NCBI RefSeq assembly: GCF_002741015.1
Contig: NZ_CP016616.1
Coordinates: 2,823,501-2,887,500 of the forward strand
DNA: 64,000 bases
Direction of reading: 5' to 3'
Origin: Microvirga ossetica
Lineage (GTDB): Bacteria > Pseudomonadota > Alphaproteobacteria > Rhizobiales > Beijerinckiaceae
The translations under genes were made by a program, and so were the position numbers. This document shows, in pieces, positions 43,827-53,463 of the stretch. Each line of letters opens with the position of its first letter. Position 1 is the first letter of the stretch. The notes below the pieces were generated by a model. That model saw nothing but the letters and a program-made list of their open reading frames with translations. It was not told the DNA's origin and did not search any database.

Positions 43827-43953
43827 AGCGCATCGTGCGGACCCAGAGGGCCGCGTCAGCGACCCGAGGGCCACGTCAGTGAAAAGTGGACCCGGTTTTC
43901 ACTGGCGTGGCCCGCTGGGTCCGCGCCCAACGATGCGCTCTTCAAAGATGCGC
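43827..43953. repeat. Family E inverted repeat
   Basis: Outer arms AGCGCATCGT and ACGATGCGCT, next to GCGGACCCA and TGGGTCCGC, and an inner hairpin GGGCCACGTCAGTGAAAA/TTTTCACTGGCGTGGCCC. Related to 19609-19690. Confidence 0.8.
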
Positions 43954-43955
43954 TA

Positions 43956-44049
43956 GAGCATCGGACGATTTGTCGGACCCGCTTGGTTCCCACCTCTGCT
44001 CAGTGGAAAGAGGCGGAGCGTCGTGGATCCGCTTTTTCGTCCGATGCTC
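43956..44049. mobile_element. MITE-like repeat flanked by TA, sharing ends with the adjacent IS630 element
   Basis: A 94-bp unit with ends GAGCATCGGACGA and TCGTCCGATGCTC (perfect 13-bp inverted repeat) flanked by TA at 43954-43955 and 44050-44051. The neighbouring IS630 element begins GAGCATCGGACGG right after the shared TA. No coding capacity. It is classed here as a probable non-autonomous element; the family D unit at 19556 has a related end. Confidence 0.72.
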
Positions 44050-44064
44050 TAGAGCATCGGACGG

Positions 44065-44742
44065 TTAAACGGACGCATATCCGGCAGCCTTAAGGTAGTT
44101 CCAGCACTCTTGTGGTTCGAACAGGTTGCAGATCTCACCGAGCGCTCGCCAGAGCGCGTCGAACGTTCGGGCCTCGGCCTTGCGCAAGTGCGCTTTGATC
44201 TTGGCAAAGGCCTGTTCAATTGGATTAAGATCAGGCGAATAAGCAGGTAAAAACAGGAACCAGGCTCCGCGTTGCTTCAGACACTGAGCGGCCTTCTCGC
44301 TCTTGTGGACAGCCAGGTTGTCGAGGATCACCACATCGCCTTTGCGCAGCGTCGGCGCGAGCTGCGTCTCAATGTAAGCCTCGAACGCCAACCGGGTGAT
44401 CGGGCCATCGATGATCCACGGCGCGCACAACTCGTTGCACCGTAGCCCAGCCAGAAAGGTATGGGTTTTCCAGTGTCCAAAGGGAGCTTTCATGCGTAGG
44501 CGCTGGCCCCTGCGGCTCCGCCCGCGCAGGCGCGTCATCTTGGTGTTGACATACGTCTCGTCCAGGAACACCAGCCGGTGCGTCTCCTGGCGCATGCGCG
44601 GCTGGCGCTGGGCATGCCAGACCCGGCGCTCATCCCGCACATCGGCGCGTGCGCACTCCGCCGCCATCAGGCATTTTTTTATATGAGAAGCCGTGCCGGC
44701 ACAGGAAGCGCGAGAGCATCGCGGGAGCCGCAACGATCCCAT
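44065..44742 (-). CDS. IS630 transposase, catalytic part (orfB)
   Basis: A 225-codon frame with the DDE domain: Asp in [13 protein letters not shown], Asp in [13 protein letters not shown], and Glu in [19 protein letters not shown]. The first about 20 codons overlap orfA in another frame and are probably not used. The protein is more likely made as an orfA-orfB fusion by slippage at AAAAAAA (44674-44680). Moving from the orfA to the orfB frame needs a net shift of +1 (loss of one A, or gain of two). Otherwise the element is complete. Confidence 0.87.
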   Translation of the reverse strand: MGSLRLPRCSRASCAGTASHIKKCLMAAECARADVRDERRVWHAQRQPRMRQETHRLVFLDETYVNTKMTRLRGRSRRGQRLRMKAPFGHWKTHTFLAGLRCNELCAPWIIDGPITRLAFEAYIETQLAPTLRKGDVVILDNLAVHKSEKAAQCLKQRGAWFLFLPAYSPDLNPIEQAFAKIKAHLRKAEARTFDALWRALGEICNLFEPQECWNYLKAAGYASV

Positions 44743-45022
44743 GCTCAGTCAGCAGCCTTGCGGCCAGCTCGGGCATGGTGATGGCCGGCTCGGCCTCGAC
44801 CGTCTGGATCAAGAAGCTCTCATAGGGCACCAGCTTGCCGCGTCCGGGCGGACGGCCTTGCCGGGCCGGTGCCGGCGAGCCGAACCGCCGCTTCCGCTGC
44901 ACCAGCTTGATGGCGAAACTCTCGCTGACGTCAAAGTGCTGGGCTGCCGCCCGGCAGGAATGACCTGCATCGACAAAGTCGGCGACGCGCACCCGCAGAT
45001 CCAGGGAATAGCAATGACCCAT
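44630..45022 (-). CDS. IS630 transposase, DNA-binding part (orfA)
   Basis: A 130-codon frame with the IS630 helix-turn-helix: [28 protein letters not shown], then [22 protein letters not shown] and [14 protein letters not shown]. After the A7 run it continues for only about 14 codons ([11 protein letters not shown]...). Continuity with the catalytic domain therefore needs slippage there, or the copy has a disabling frameshift; the sequence alone cannot separate these. Confidence 0.85.
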   Translation of the reverse strand: MGHCYSLDLRVRVADFVDAGHSCRAAAQHFDVSESFAIKLVQRKRRFGSPAPARQGRPPGRGKLVPYESFLIQTVEAEPAITMPELAARLLTEHGIVAAPAMLSRFLCRHGFSYKKMPDGGGVRTRRCAG

Positions 45023-45101
45023 AATCCACCTCCCAGTCCAGGCAGTGAATCACAGCTCGGCCTCGCACAGAAGCCAGGAGTCTCATTTCCGGTCCGAGGC
45101 T

Positions 45102-46118
45102 CTAAAACCCCGACAGCACGATCTTGCCGCGCGTGCGGCCGCTCTCGATGAGGCCGTGCGCGCGCCTGAGATTGACGGCATCGATGGTGCCGATCACATC
45201 GGCGAGCGTCGTCCTGATCGTGCCCGCATCGACGAGGCGCGACGCCTCGCTCAGGATCTCGTGCTGACGCTCCATGTCGGCGGTCTGGAAGGTCGAGCGG
45301 GTGAACATGGATTCCCAGTGGATCGACACGCTCTTGCCCTTCAGCAGGCTGATGTCGAGTGGCGTCTTCGGATCGTCGATCAGGGCGAAGCGGCCCTGCG
45401 GCGCGATGGTTTTGGCGATCTCCGCGAAATGCGTCTCGGTCTGGGTGATCGAGAAGATGAAGGCCGGCGCGCCGAGCCCCAAAGCCTCGACCTGAGCGGC
45501 GAGGGGCTTGCTGTGATCGACCACATGATGCGCGCCAAGCTCCTTGACCCAAGCCTGCGTCTCCGGCCGCGAGGCGGTGGCGATCACGGTGAGATCCGTG
45601 AGCTTTCGCGCGAGCTGGGTCGCGATGGAGCCGACGCCGCCAGCCCCGCCGACGATCAGGATCGCCGGAGCCGCGCCCTTGACCGGACGCTTGATCTCGA
45701 GCCGGTCGAACAGGGTTTCCCAGGCGGTCAGGGTCGTGAGCGGCATGGCGGCCGCCTCCTCGAAGCTGAGGGATTTCGGCTTGGCGCCGACCAGCCGCTC
45801 GTCGACCGCGTGAAACTCGGCATTGGTGCCGGGCCGCGTGATGGCCCCGGCATAGAACACCTCGTCGCCCTCCTTGAACAGGGACACGTCCTTGCCCGTT
45901 CCTCTGACGATCCCGGAGGCATCGAAGCCCAGGACCTTCCAGCCGCCGGGCTCCGCTTGAGCCCGCATGCGCACCTTGGTGTCGACCGGGTTCAGGGACA
46001 CAGCCTTGATCTCCACAAGCAGGTCGCGCGGCCCGGGCTCGGGGCGGGGCAGGTCGACATCGACGAGGGAGGAATCTTGGTCGATGGGCAGGGATTGCTG
46101 GTATCCGACGGCGCGCAT
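45102..46118 (-). CDS. Zinc-type/quinone oxidoreductase-like MDR protein
   Basis: A 338-aa medium-chain reductase of the quinone oxidoreductase (QOR)/ZADH1 group without the Cys cluster of classical ADHs. VSLNPVDTKVR, FDASGIVRGTGKDV, GDEVFYAG and NAD(P) loop ILIVGGAGGVGSIATQLAR are present. The ATG at 46118 follows GGAGACAAG. The TAG stop is formed by the TA target duplication plus one base of the IS630 element, so the original stop may have been different. It is divergent from an HxlR regulator, 95 bp away, a common pairing for redox-controlled quinone reductases. Confidence 0.9.
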   Translation of the reverse strand: MRAVGYQQSLPIDQDSSLVDVDLPRPEPGPRDLLVEIKAVSLNPVDTKVRMRAQAEPGGWKVLGFDASGIVRGTGKDVSLFKEGDEVFYAGAITRPGTNAEFHAVDERLVGAKPKSLSFEEAAAMPLTTLTAWETLFDRLEIKRPVKGAAPAILIVGGAGGVGSIATQLARKLTDLTVIATASRPETQAWVKELGAHHVVDHSKPLAAQVEALGLGAPAFIFSITQTETHFAEIAKTIAPQGRFALIDDPKTPLDISLLKGKSVSIHWESMFTRSTFQTADMERQHEILSEASRLVDAGTIRTTLADVIGTIDAVNLRRAHGLIESGRTRGKIVLSGF

Positions 46119-46213
46119 GGCTTGTCTCCTGGTGATGGGGACATAGTTGGGCATAGGGTAGGATGCTGCAAGAACGCACAAAAACAGCCCATAGTGTCAA
46201 AAAGGATACCGTG

Positions 46214-46564
46214 ATGCCGCGTGGGTCCCGGAGGGTGCCGAGGGTTCAGGGTTGCTCCGTCGAACGGACGATGAGCCTGATCGACGGCAAGTGGAAAATC
46301 ATCGTACTCTACAAGCTCCTGCGCGGAACCTTGCGTTTCAACGAGCTGCGCCGGCTCATCCCGTCGATCACCCAGCGCATGCTCACCCATCAATTGCGGG
46401 AGCTCGAGGCCGACAGGCTCATCGTCCGCACGGTCTATGCCCAGGTCCCGCCCCGGGTCGAATATACGCTCACGGCCCGCGGCCGGAGCCTTGAGCCGGT
46501 GCTCATGGCGATGAAGGAATGGGGCGACGCGAATCTGTCGTCGGCGGAGGCTCAGGCAGCGTAA
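46214..46564 (+). CDS. HxlR-family transcriptional regulator
   Basis: A 116-aa winged-helix regulator: GCSVERTMSLIDGKWKIIVLYKL, then LRFNELRRLIPSITQRMLTHQLREL and YTLTARGRSLEPVL. The conserved N-terminal Cys before VERT is the thiol sensor in QorR/HypR-type members. AAGGA lies about eight bases before the ATG; a GTG directly upstream (46211) is also possible. Divergent placement next to the oxidoreductase suggests it controls that gene in response to quinones or other electrophiles (inference). Confidence 0.9.
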   Translation: MPRGSRRVPRVQGCSVERTMSLIDGKWKIIVLYKLLRGTLRFNELRRLIPSITQRMLTHQLRELEADRLIVRTVYAQVPPRVEYTLTARGRSLEPVLMAMKEWGDANLSSAEAQAA

Positions 46565-46679
46565 ATCGTCTGTGCGCTGCAATAACTTAACGCTACCCCG
46601 CACGGAACGGCAGGCTTCGGTTGCGCAACCTTACGCTCTGTGGCAACGCTCCCGCAACTAAACACAAGAGGATGCGCGC

Positions 46680-49600
46680 ATGAAGCTGGATACACCGACC
46701 AGCGGAAGCGAGTTGACGGCCGAGGCCGTTGCCGTGCTGGAAAAAGGCCATAAGGCCATTCCGCCAACCTTCCTGCGCGATCTGTTCGGGCGCGTGCCGC
46801 CCGAGGACCTCGCCCCCTATTCGCCGCAGACGCTGGCGGATCTCGCAGCGGAAGCCTTCGAGCACCTCAAGGCGCCCCGCACCCCGGACGGCGCCGACAT
46901 CCGCCTCTTCGATTTCGAGATCGAGCGCGAGGGCCGGCGCCAGGACGTGACGGTGCTCGAGATCGTCAACGACAACATGCCCTTCCTGCTCGATTCGACG
47001 CTCGCCGAGATCGTCGACGAGGGCTATGAGCCGCTGCTCGTGGCGCATCCGATCCTGGCGGTGGAACGGGATGCGAGCGGTGCGCTCGTGCGCCTCGTCG
47101 GCGAGGCCACGGCAGCCTTGCGGCTCGGGGTGAAGCGCGAAAGCTTCATCCACATTCACCTGCCCCGCATCGACGATCCGGAAACCCGCACCCGCCTGAT
47201 CGACACCATGCGCCTCGTCCACAACGACGTGGCGGTCGCCGTGCACGACTGGCCGGGCATGCGCGCCCGCGTCGCGGAGATCGTGCACAATTACCGCCTC
47301 AACCCTCCGCCCCTGCCGGAGGACGAGGTCAAGGAGGCGACCGCCTTCCTCGACTGGATCTCGCGCGACAACTTCACGTTCTTGGGGTTACGTGAATACC
47401 GTCTGCCTTCGGGCGACACCGCCGCTGATCCGGTGGAGGGCTCGGGCCTCGGGCTTCTGCGCGATCCGTCCGTGCGCGTGTTGCGGCGCGGGCGCGAGCT
47501 CGTGGCGATGACGCCGGAAATCCGCGCCTTCCTGGAGCGGCCGCAGGCCCTCATCATCACCAAGGCGAACGTGAAATCCCGCGTCCACCGCCGGGCGCAT
47601 CTCGACTATATCGGCGTCAAGCTGTTCGACGAGAACGGGCGCCTGCGCGGCGAGTTGCGCATCGTCGGCCTGTTCACGGCGAGCGCCTATACCAACACCA
47701 CCGCCGAGGTGCCTTACCTGCGCCTCAAGGTGGCGAAGCTGATCGCCCGCGCCGGTTTCGACCCGTCGAGCTATGCGAGCCGTGCGCTCCTCAACGTGCT
47801 GGAGAACTATCCGCGCGACGAGCTGTTCCAGATCGACGAGGATACGCTCTACCACTTCGCCATCGACATCATGAACCTGTCGGAGCGTCCGCGGGTACGC
47901 GCGCTCGCCCGCGTCGACGAGTTCGACCGCTTCGTGTCGGTTCTCGTCTTCGTGCCGAAGGACCGCTACGACACGCAGGCCCGCCTGCGCATCGGCCAGT
48001 TCCTCGCCTCGATCTACGAGGGGCGCATGTCCGCCTCCTATCCGGCCTATCCGGAAGGGCCGCTCTCGCGCACGCATTACATCATCGGCCGCGACGAGGG
48101 TCAGACGCCGCAGGTGGCGCGAGAGACCCTGGAGAAGGGCATTTCCGCCATCGTCCGCACTTGGAGCGACGCCCTGCGCGATGCGCTCGACGAGACCGTC
48201 GGCGGCGCGCGGGCGCGTTCGCTCGCCACCCGGTATGCCGAAGCCTTCAGCGCCGCCTATCGCGAGGCTTTCGGAGCCGAGCAGGCCATCGCCGACATCG
48301 CGCTTCTGGAGCAGCTCTCGGAGGCGCGGCCGCGCGCCGTCGATCTCTACCGCCGCGAGGGCGACGAAGAAACACGCGTGAACCTGAAGGTGTTCTCGCT
48401 CAACGTGGCGCTGCCGCTCTCGGAGCGGGTGCCGCTTCTGGAGAACCTCGGTTTCCGCGTCGTCAACGAGCGAACCTACCGGGTCGCCTTCAGCAACACC
48501 GACCGGGTGTGGCTGCACGACATGACCCTGGAGCGCGCGGCGGGCGGCGTCATCAAGATCGACGAGATCCAGGCGCTGATCGAGGCGGCCCTGCTCGCGC
48601 TCTTCCGCGGCCTCGCGGAGTCGGACGGCTACAACCGTCTCGTGCTCGAAGCCGGCCTCGGCTGGCGCGACGTCGCCATGGTGCGCGCGCTCGGCCGCTA
48701 CCTGCGCCAGATCCAGGTCACCTACGCGCAGGATTACATCGCCGAAACGCTGGCCCGGCACGGCGGCATTGCTGCCGAGCTGGTCAAGCTCTTCTACGCC
48801 CGCTTCGACCCGCGCAAGGAGGCCGGGCGCGCCGCCGCCGAGGCCTCGATCCGCGAGCGGATCGAGGAACAGCTTAAGAATGTCACGAGCCTCGACGACG
48901 ACCGGATCCTGCGCCGCTTCATCAACCTGATCGAAGCCGCGATCCGCACCAACTTCTTCCAGCTCGAGGACAACGGCCTGCCGCGCCAGACCATCGCGTT
49001 CAAGTTCGAATGCGCGAAGGTGGAAGGGCTTGCCCTGCCGCGGCCGCTCTACGAGATCTTCGTCTATTCGCCCCGCGTCGAAGGCGTGCATCTGCGCTTC
49101 GGCAAGGTGGCGCGCGGCGGCCTCCGCTGGTCCGACCGTCCGCAGGATTTCCGCACCGAGGTGCTCGGCCTCGTCAAGGCGCAGCAGGTCAAGAATGCGG
49201 TCATCGTGCCGGTGGGCGCCAAGGGCGGCTTCGTGCCCAAGCACCTGCCGCCGGCGAGCGACCGGCAGGCTTGGCTGACGGAGGGAACCGAGAGCTACAA
49301 GATCTTCGTGCGCACGCTGCTCCAGCTCACCGACAACATCGTCGGCGACGATGTGGTGCCGCCGGCCGATACGGTGCGCCATGACGGCGACGATCCTTAT
49401 CTCGTGGTCGCCGCCGACAAGGGAACGGCCACCTTCTCCGACATCGCCAATGCGCTCTCCATCGAGAAGGGCCATTGGCTCGGCGACGCCTTCGCCTCGG
49501 GCGGCAGCCAGGGCTACGACCACAAGAAGATGGGCATCACGGCGCGGGGCGCCTGGGAGGCGGTGAAGCGCCATTTCCGCGAGATCGACATCGACATCCA

Positions 49601-51503
49601 GACGACGCCGGTGACGGTGGCCGGCGTCGGCGACATGTCGGGCGACGTGTTCGGCAACGGCATGCTGCTGTCGCGGGCGCTCAAGCTCGTGGCGGCCTTC
49701 GACCACCGCGACATCTTCATCGATCCGAATCCCGATCCGGAAGCCTCGTTCTTGGAGCGCGAGCGGCTGTTCGCCCTGCCGCGATCGAGCTGGCAGGATT
49801 ACGACAAGAGCCTGATCTCGGCCGGCGGCGGCGTGTTCCCGCGCAACGCGAAGTCGATCCCGCTCTCGGACGAGATCCGCGCGCTTCTCGACATCGACAA
49901 GCCGCACGCGACGCCCGCCGAGGTGATGAACGCGATCCTCAAAGCCCGCGTCGACCTGCTCTGGTTCGGCGGCATCGGCACCTATATCCGCGCCGCGTCC
50001 GAGACCGACGAGCAGGTGGGCGACCGCGCCAACGATGCGATCCGCATCAGTGGGCCGGACGTGCGCGCCAAGGTGATCGGCGAGGGCGCCAATCTCGGCG
50101 TGACCCAGCGCGGACGCATCGAGGCCGCGCAGAAGGGCGTGCGCCTCAACACGGATGCCATCGACAATTCGGCCGGCGTCAACACCTCCGACGTGGAGGT
50201 GAACATCAAGATCGGGCTGACCACCCCTGAGCGCGACGGACGCCTCACGCAAGACCAGCGTAACGCGCTTCTCGCGGACATGACGGAGGACGTCGCAGCG
50301 CTCGTGCTGCGCAACAACTACCTGCAGACGCTCGCGCTCTCGCTGTCAGAGCAGCGTGGCCTCGCGGATCTCGGCTTCGCGCGCCGGCTGATGCATATGC
50401 TCGAAGCGCAAGGCCGCCTCAACCGCGCGGTGGAATATCTGCCCGACGACAGCATCCTCGCCGAGCGTGCCCGCCGCGGCGAGGCGCTGACGCGGCCCGA
50501 GCTCGCGGTGCTGCTGGCTTACGCCAAGCTCTCCCTGCACGACGCCCTGCTCGAGAGCCCGGTGCCGGACGATCCCTATCTCGGCAAGGAGCTGGAGCGC
50601 TATTTCCCCGCCGAGATGCGCGAGCGCTTCCCCGATGCGATCGCCAGCCATCGCCTGCGCCGCGAGATCATCGCGACGCAGCTCGCCAACGCGATCATCA
50701 ACCGCGGCGGCTCGACCATGGTGGCCCGCCTCGTCGACCAGACCGGCGCGGATGCGCCCACCATCGCGGCGGCCTATGCAGCGACCCGCGATTCCTTCGG
50801 GCTTACCGAGATGAATGCGGCCATCGATGCGCTCGACGACAAGGTGCCAGGGCAGGTGCAGCTGCGTCTCTACGGCGAATTGCAGGATGTGCTCATGAAC
50901 CGGATCGTCTGGTTCATCCGCAACGTGGATTTCGTCAATCACTCCCTCGACGAGATCATCGGCACCTACCAGTCCGGGGTTGCCGAGGTGGAGCGTCATC
51001 TCAAGGAGACGCTGTCGCCCGAATCGCTCGCCGCATGGGATGCACGCACGAAGGCGCTCGTGGACGAAGGCACGCCGGAGGAGCTTGCCCGGCGCATCGC
51101 GGCGCTGCCCGATCTGGTGGCGGCTCCCGACATCGTGCAGACGGCACAGAAGACCGGCAAGCCCGTTGCCGACATCGCCCGCACCCATTTCGCGCTCGAG
51201 GCCTCCTTCCGGCTCGGCGCGCTCATCGGCGCGGCGCAGGACATCCCCGTCAGCGATTATTTCGACCGGCTGGCGCTCGACCGCGCCATCGACAGCATCG
51301 CCTATGCCCATCGCGGCCTGACGGCTGAGGTGTCCTCGCTCGACCTCTCGGGCGCGGAGGCGGTGCGCGCCTGGAGCGAGAAGCGCGGCGCCGACGTCAA
51401 CCGTATCCGAAGCGCGGTCGACGGCATCGTCTCCTCGGGCCTGACCCTGTCGAAGATCACCGTCGCGGCGAGCCTGCTCGGCGATCTCGCGCGGATGAGT
51501 TGA
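46680..51503 (+). CDS. gdhB: NAD-specific glutamate dehydrogenase, large (about 180-kDa) type
   Basis: A 1607-aa enzyme of the L-GDH180 family, converting glutamate to 2-oxoglutarate and ammonium with NAD. The N-terminal 700 residues hold the regulatory, ACT-like region (FLDSTLAEIVDEGYEPLLVAHP, FLDWISRDNFTFLGLREYRL). The catalytic part starts near residue 740, with GKVARGGLRWSDRPQDFRTE and VIVPVGAKGGFV (about 807-850), VVAADKGTATFSDIAN and DLLWFGGIGTYIRA, and a long helical C terminus follows. Full length for the family. AAGAGGA precedes the ATG. Monocistronic. The symbol is a convention from other bacteria. Confidence 0.95.
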   Translation: MKLDTPTSGSELTAEAVAVLEKGHKAIPPTFLRDLFGRVPPEDLAPYSPQTLADLAAEAFEHLKAPRTPDGADIRLFDFEIEREGRRQDVTVLEIVNDNMPFLLDSTLAEIVDEGYEPLLVAHPILAVERDASGALVRLVGEATAALRLGVKRESFIHIHLPRIDDPETRTRLIDTMRLVHNDVAVAVHDWPGMRARVAEIVHNYRLNPPPLPEDEVKEATAFLDWISRDNFTFLGLREYRLPSGDTAADPVEGSGLGLLRDPSVRVLRRGRELVAMTPEIRAFLERPQALIITKANVKSRVHRRAHLDYIGVKLFDENGRLRGELRIVGLFTASAYTNTTAEVPYLRLKVAKLIARAGFDPSSYASRALLNVLENYPRDELFQIDEDTLYHFAIDIMNLSERPRVRALARVDEFDRFVSVLVFVPKDRYDTQARLRIGQFLASIYEGRMSASYPAYPEGPLSRTHYIIGRDEGQTPQVARETLEKGISAIVRTWSDALRDALDETVGGARARSLATRYAEAFSAAYREAFGAEQAIADIALLEQLSEARPRAVDLYRREGDEETRVNLKVFSLNVALPLSERVPLLENLGFRVVNERTYRVAFSNTDRVWLHDMTLERAAGGVIKIDEIQALIEAALLALFRGLAESDGYNRLVLEAGLGWRDVAMVRALGRYLRQIQVTYAQDYIAETLARHGGIAAELVKLFYARFDPRKEAGRAAAEASIRERIEEQLKNVTSLDDDRILRRFINLIEAAIRTNFFQLEDNGLPRQTIAFKFECAKVEGLALPRPLYEIFVYSPRVEGVHLRFGKVARGGLRWSDRPQDFRTEVLGLVKAQQVKNAVIVPVGAKGGFVPKHLPPASDRQAWLTEGTESYKIFVRTLLQLTDNIVGDDVVPPADTVRHDGDDPYLVVAADKGTATFSDIANALSIEKGHWLGDAFASGGSQGYDHKKMGITARGAWEAVKRHFREIDIDIQTTPVTVAGVGDMSGDVFGNGMLLSRALKLVAAFDHRDIFIDPNPDPEASFLERERLFALPRSSWQDYDKSLISAGGGVFPRNAKSIPLSDEIRALLDIDKPHATPAEVMNAILKARVDLLWFGGIGTYIRAASETDEQVGDRANDAIRISGPDVRAKVIGEGANLGVTQRGRIEAAQKGVRLNTDAIDNSAGVNTSDVEVNIKIGLTTPERDGRLTQDQRNALLADMTEDVAALVLRNNYLQTLALSLSEQRGLADLGFARRLMHMLEAQGRLNRAVEYLPDDSILAERARRGEALTRPELAVLLAYAKLSLHDALLESPVPDDPYLGKELERYFPAEMRERFPDAIASHRLRREIIATQLANAIINRGGSTMVARLVDQTGADAPTIAAAYAATRDSFGLTEMNAAIDALDDKVPGQVQLRLYGELQDVLMNRIVWFIRNVDFVNHSLDEIIGTYQSGVAEVERHLKETLSPESLAAWDARTKALVDEGTPEELARRIAALPDLVAAPDIVQTAQKTGKPVADIARTHFALEASFRLGALIGAAQDIPVSDYFDRLALDRAIDSIAYAHRGLTAEVSSLDLSGAEAVRAWSEKRGADVNRIRSAVDGIVSSGLTLSKITVAASLLGDLARMS

Positions 51504-51534
51504 ATTCTTCTGTTCGAGACAGAGTGCAGCAAGC

Positions 51535-51643
51535 CCTCCTCCCCCTTGTGGGGAGGAGTTGGAGGTGGGGGTGTGGGCGTAGCCTATCCGCGTGTGGCGG
51601 AAACACCCCCACCCCTAGCCCCTCCCCACAAGGGGGAGGGGGA
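51535..51643. repeat. Family B palindromic repeat
   Basis: Arms 'cctcctcccccttgtgggga' and 'tccccacaagggggaggggg' with short inner 'gtgggcgtagcctatccgcg'. It lies between gdh and the MFS gene. Confidence 0.88.
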
Positions 51644-51681
51644 AAGAGCGAGAGCCCTAAGCTAAGGGAAACCAAAGCCCT

Positions 51682-53061
51682 GTGAGAGACACCAATCCCC
51701 TCATGCCCTCGCGAAAGGCCTCACGCCCCGCGATCCTCGGCTGGCTTCTGTTCGACTGGGCCTGCCAGCCCTTCTTCACCCTCGTCACCACCTTCGTCTT
51801 CGCGCCTTATTTCGCCTCCGCGCTGGCGCCCGATCCGGTGACGGGGCAGAGCCTCTGGGGCTATGCGACCGCGGCAGCGGGGTTGGTGCTTGCCGTCCTC
51901 TCGCCGGTGCTGGGCTCGATCGCCGATGCGACGGGACCCAAGAAGCCGTGGATCGCGACCTGCGGCCTCGTGCTGTTCGCTGCATCCTTCGCGCTCTGGT
52001 ACGCGGCGCCGGGGCAATCGCATGCCATCGCGATTGCGCTCGTCGGCTTTGCCTTCGGCACGGTGGCCGTGGAGGTGGCGGCGGTGTTCAACAATGCCAT
52101 GATCCCGCATCTCGTGCCGCCGGAGCGCTACGGCCGCTTGTCCGGAACGGGCTGGGCGATGGGCTATTGCGGCGGCCTCGTCTCGCTCGTGATCGTGCTG
52201 GGCTTCCTTGCCGCCGATCCCGTTTCGATGAAGACGGTCTTCGGCCTCCATCCGCTCTTCGGCCTCGATCCGGCTGCCCGCGAGGGCGACCGCATCACCG
52301 GTCCGTTCTCGGCTCTGTGGTTCCTTCTCTTCGTGCTGCCGCTCTTTCTGTTCACGCCCGACATTCCCCGCTCCGCCATGAGCCTCAAGCAGGCTGCCAG
52401 AACAGGAATCGCGCAGGTGAAGAACACCATTGCGGATGCGCGCCGCCACGAGAGCGTCGGCCGCTTTCTCGTCGCCAACATGGTCTATCAGGATGCGCTG
52501 GTGGCGCTCTTCGCCTTCGGCGGCATCTACGGCGCCGGCGTGTTCGGCTGGCAGGCGATCGAGCTCGGGATCTTCGGCATCCTGCTCACCATCACCGGGA
52601 CGCTGGGCGCGCTCGTCGGCGGGCGGCTCGACGACCGCATCGGCGCCAAGCCCGTGATCCTCGGCGCGATCCTCATCCTCGCGCTGGTCTGTGTCGGCGT
52701 GCTGTCGCTCGGGCGCGAGCATGTTCTCTTTGTCATTCCGACGGCCCCGCCCGCACCCGACGACGGCCTGTACGGCTCAGCACCGGAAAAGATCTTCGTG
52801 CTGCTCGGCCTCGTCATCGGCGCCGTCGCGGGACCGTTGCAGGCCTCGTCCCGCAGCCTGCTCGCGCGCCTCGTTCCCGCCGAGGCCGCGGGCCGCTATT
52901 TCGGCCTGCTGGCGCTCTCAGGCAAAGTCACGTCCTTCCTCGCCCCGCTCGCCGTCGCCGTCGCCACCGCGATATTCCAGACTCAAGGAGCGGGACCGGC
53001 GGTGCTGATCCTGTTCCTGTGCGTCGGTTTCTGGCTCTTGAGCGGCGTCAAGCGCGTGTGA
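51682..53061 (+). CDS. MFS transporter, UMF1/Atg22-like
   Basis: A 459-aa membrane protein with about 12 hydrophobic segments. The UMF1 start ILGWLLFDWACQPFFTLVTTFVFAPYF (the W-x-x-FDWA pattern), SPVLGSIADATGPKKP and GPLQASSRSLLARLVP are family marks. Substrate unknown; eukaryotic relatives export vacuolar amino acids. The frame opens with GTG; an ATG at 51703 is an alternative, and neither has a convincing ribosome-binding site. It converges with the YbjQ gene. Confidence 0.87.
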   Translation: MRDTNPLMPSRKASRPAILGWLLFDWACQPFFTLVTTFVFAPYFASALAPDPVTGQSLWGYATAAAGLVLAVLSPVLGSIADATGPKKPWIATCGLVLFAASFALWYAAPGQSHAIAIALVGFAFGTVAVEVAAVFNNAMIPHLVPPERYGRLSGTGWAMGYCGGLVSLVIVLGFLAADPVSMKTVFGLHPLFGLDPAAREGDRITGPFSALWFLLFVLPLFLFTPDIPRSAMSLKQAARTGIAQVKNTIADARRHESVGRFLVANMVYQDALVALFAFGGIYGAGVFGWQAIELGIFGILLTITGTLGALVGGRLDDRIGAKPVILGAILILALVCVGVLSLGREHVLFVIPTAPPAPDDGLYGSAPEKIFVLLGLVIGAVAGPLQASSRSLLARLVPAEAAGRYFGLLALSGKVTSFLAPLAVAVATAIFQTQGAGPAVLILFLCVGFWLLSGVKRV

Positions 53062-53068
53062 GCGCTGC

Positions 53069-53389
53069 TCACTCCAGCGTCACCGCCGTGCCGCTGACGG
53101 TCACCATCATCATGCCCTCGTTCTTGCCGATGGCGCCGTAATCCATGTGAACGCCGACGATGGCATGGGCGCCGAGGCGCTGCGCCTCGTCGATCATCTC
53201 CTCGAGCGCGGTGTCGCGTCCGTCGCGCAGCACGCGCTCATAGGAGCCCGAGCGCCCGCCGACCACGTCGCGGATGGAGGCGAAGAAATCGCGGAACACG
53301 TTGGCGCCGAGAATCGCCTCGCCCGAGACGATGCCCTTGTAGGCGGCGATGCGGCGGCCTTCGATGCTGGGCGTGGTGGTGACGATCAT
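53069..53389 (-). CDS. YbjQ/UPF0145 family protein
   Basis: A 106-aa protein of the DUF74/YbjQ family: [28 protein letters not shown], a central helix with GRSGSYE, then [17 protein letters not shown]. It forms pentamers in known structures. Function is unclear; 'heavy-metal binding' is only a database label. Seven bases separate it from the convergent MFS gene. Confidence 0.92.
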   Translation of the reverse strand: MIVTTTPSIEGRRIAAYKGIVSGEAILGANVFRDFFASIRDVVGGRSGSYERVLRDGRDTALEEMIDEAQRLGAHAIVGVHMDYGAIGKNEGMMMVTVSGTAVTLE

Positions 53390-53463
53390 CGAAATCTCCT
53401 TCTGCTCCGCTTCATATGGGGAGGGAGGGGAGAAACGTCATCAGGGACGGTGTTTGCGCTTTC

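Larger units (their letters stand above)
44052..45102. mobile_element. IS630-family insertion sequence
   Basis: A 1051-bp element. The left end is GAGCATCGGACGG, and the right end read inward on the minus strand is GAGCCTCGGACCGG, so the inverted repeats agree at most positions. TA flanks both ends (44050-44051 and 45103-45104), the standard IS630 target duplication. It carries two overlapping reading frames on the minus strand that meet at an A7 run. The right-hand TA and the last base of the element form the stop codon of the oxidoreductase gene. Confidence 0.85.

Noticed and set aside
47388..50252. 954-codon open frame antisense to glutamate dehydrogenase
   Set aside because: It is a shadow caused by GC-rich third positions. 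The opposite strand encodes an unmistakable enzyme across the full length, and the antisense product has low-complexity, Arg/His/Asp-rich composition.
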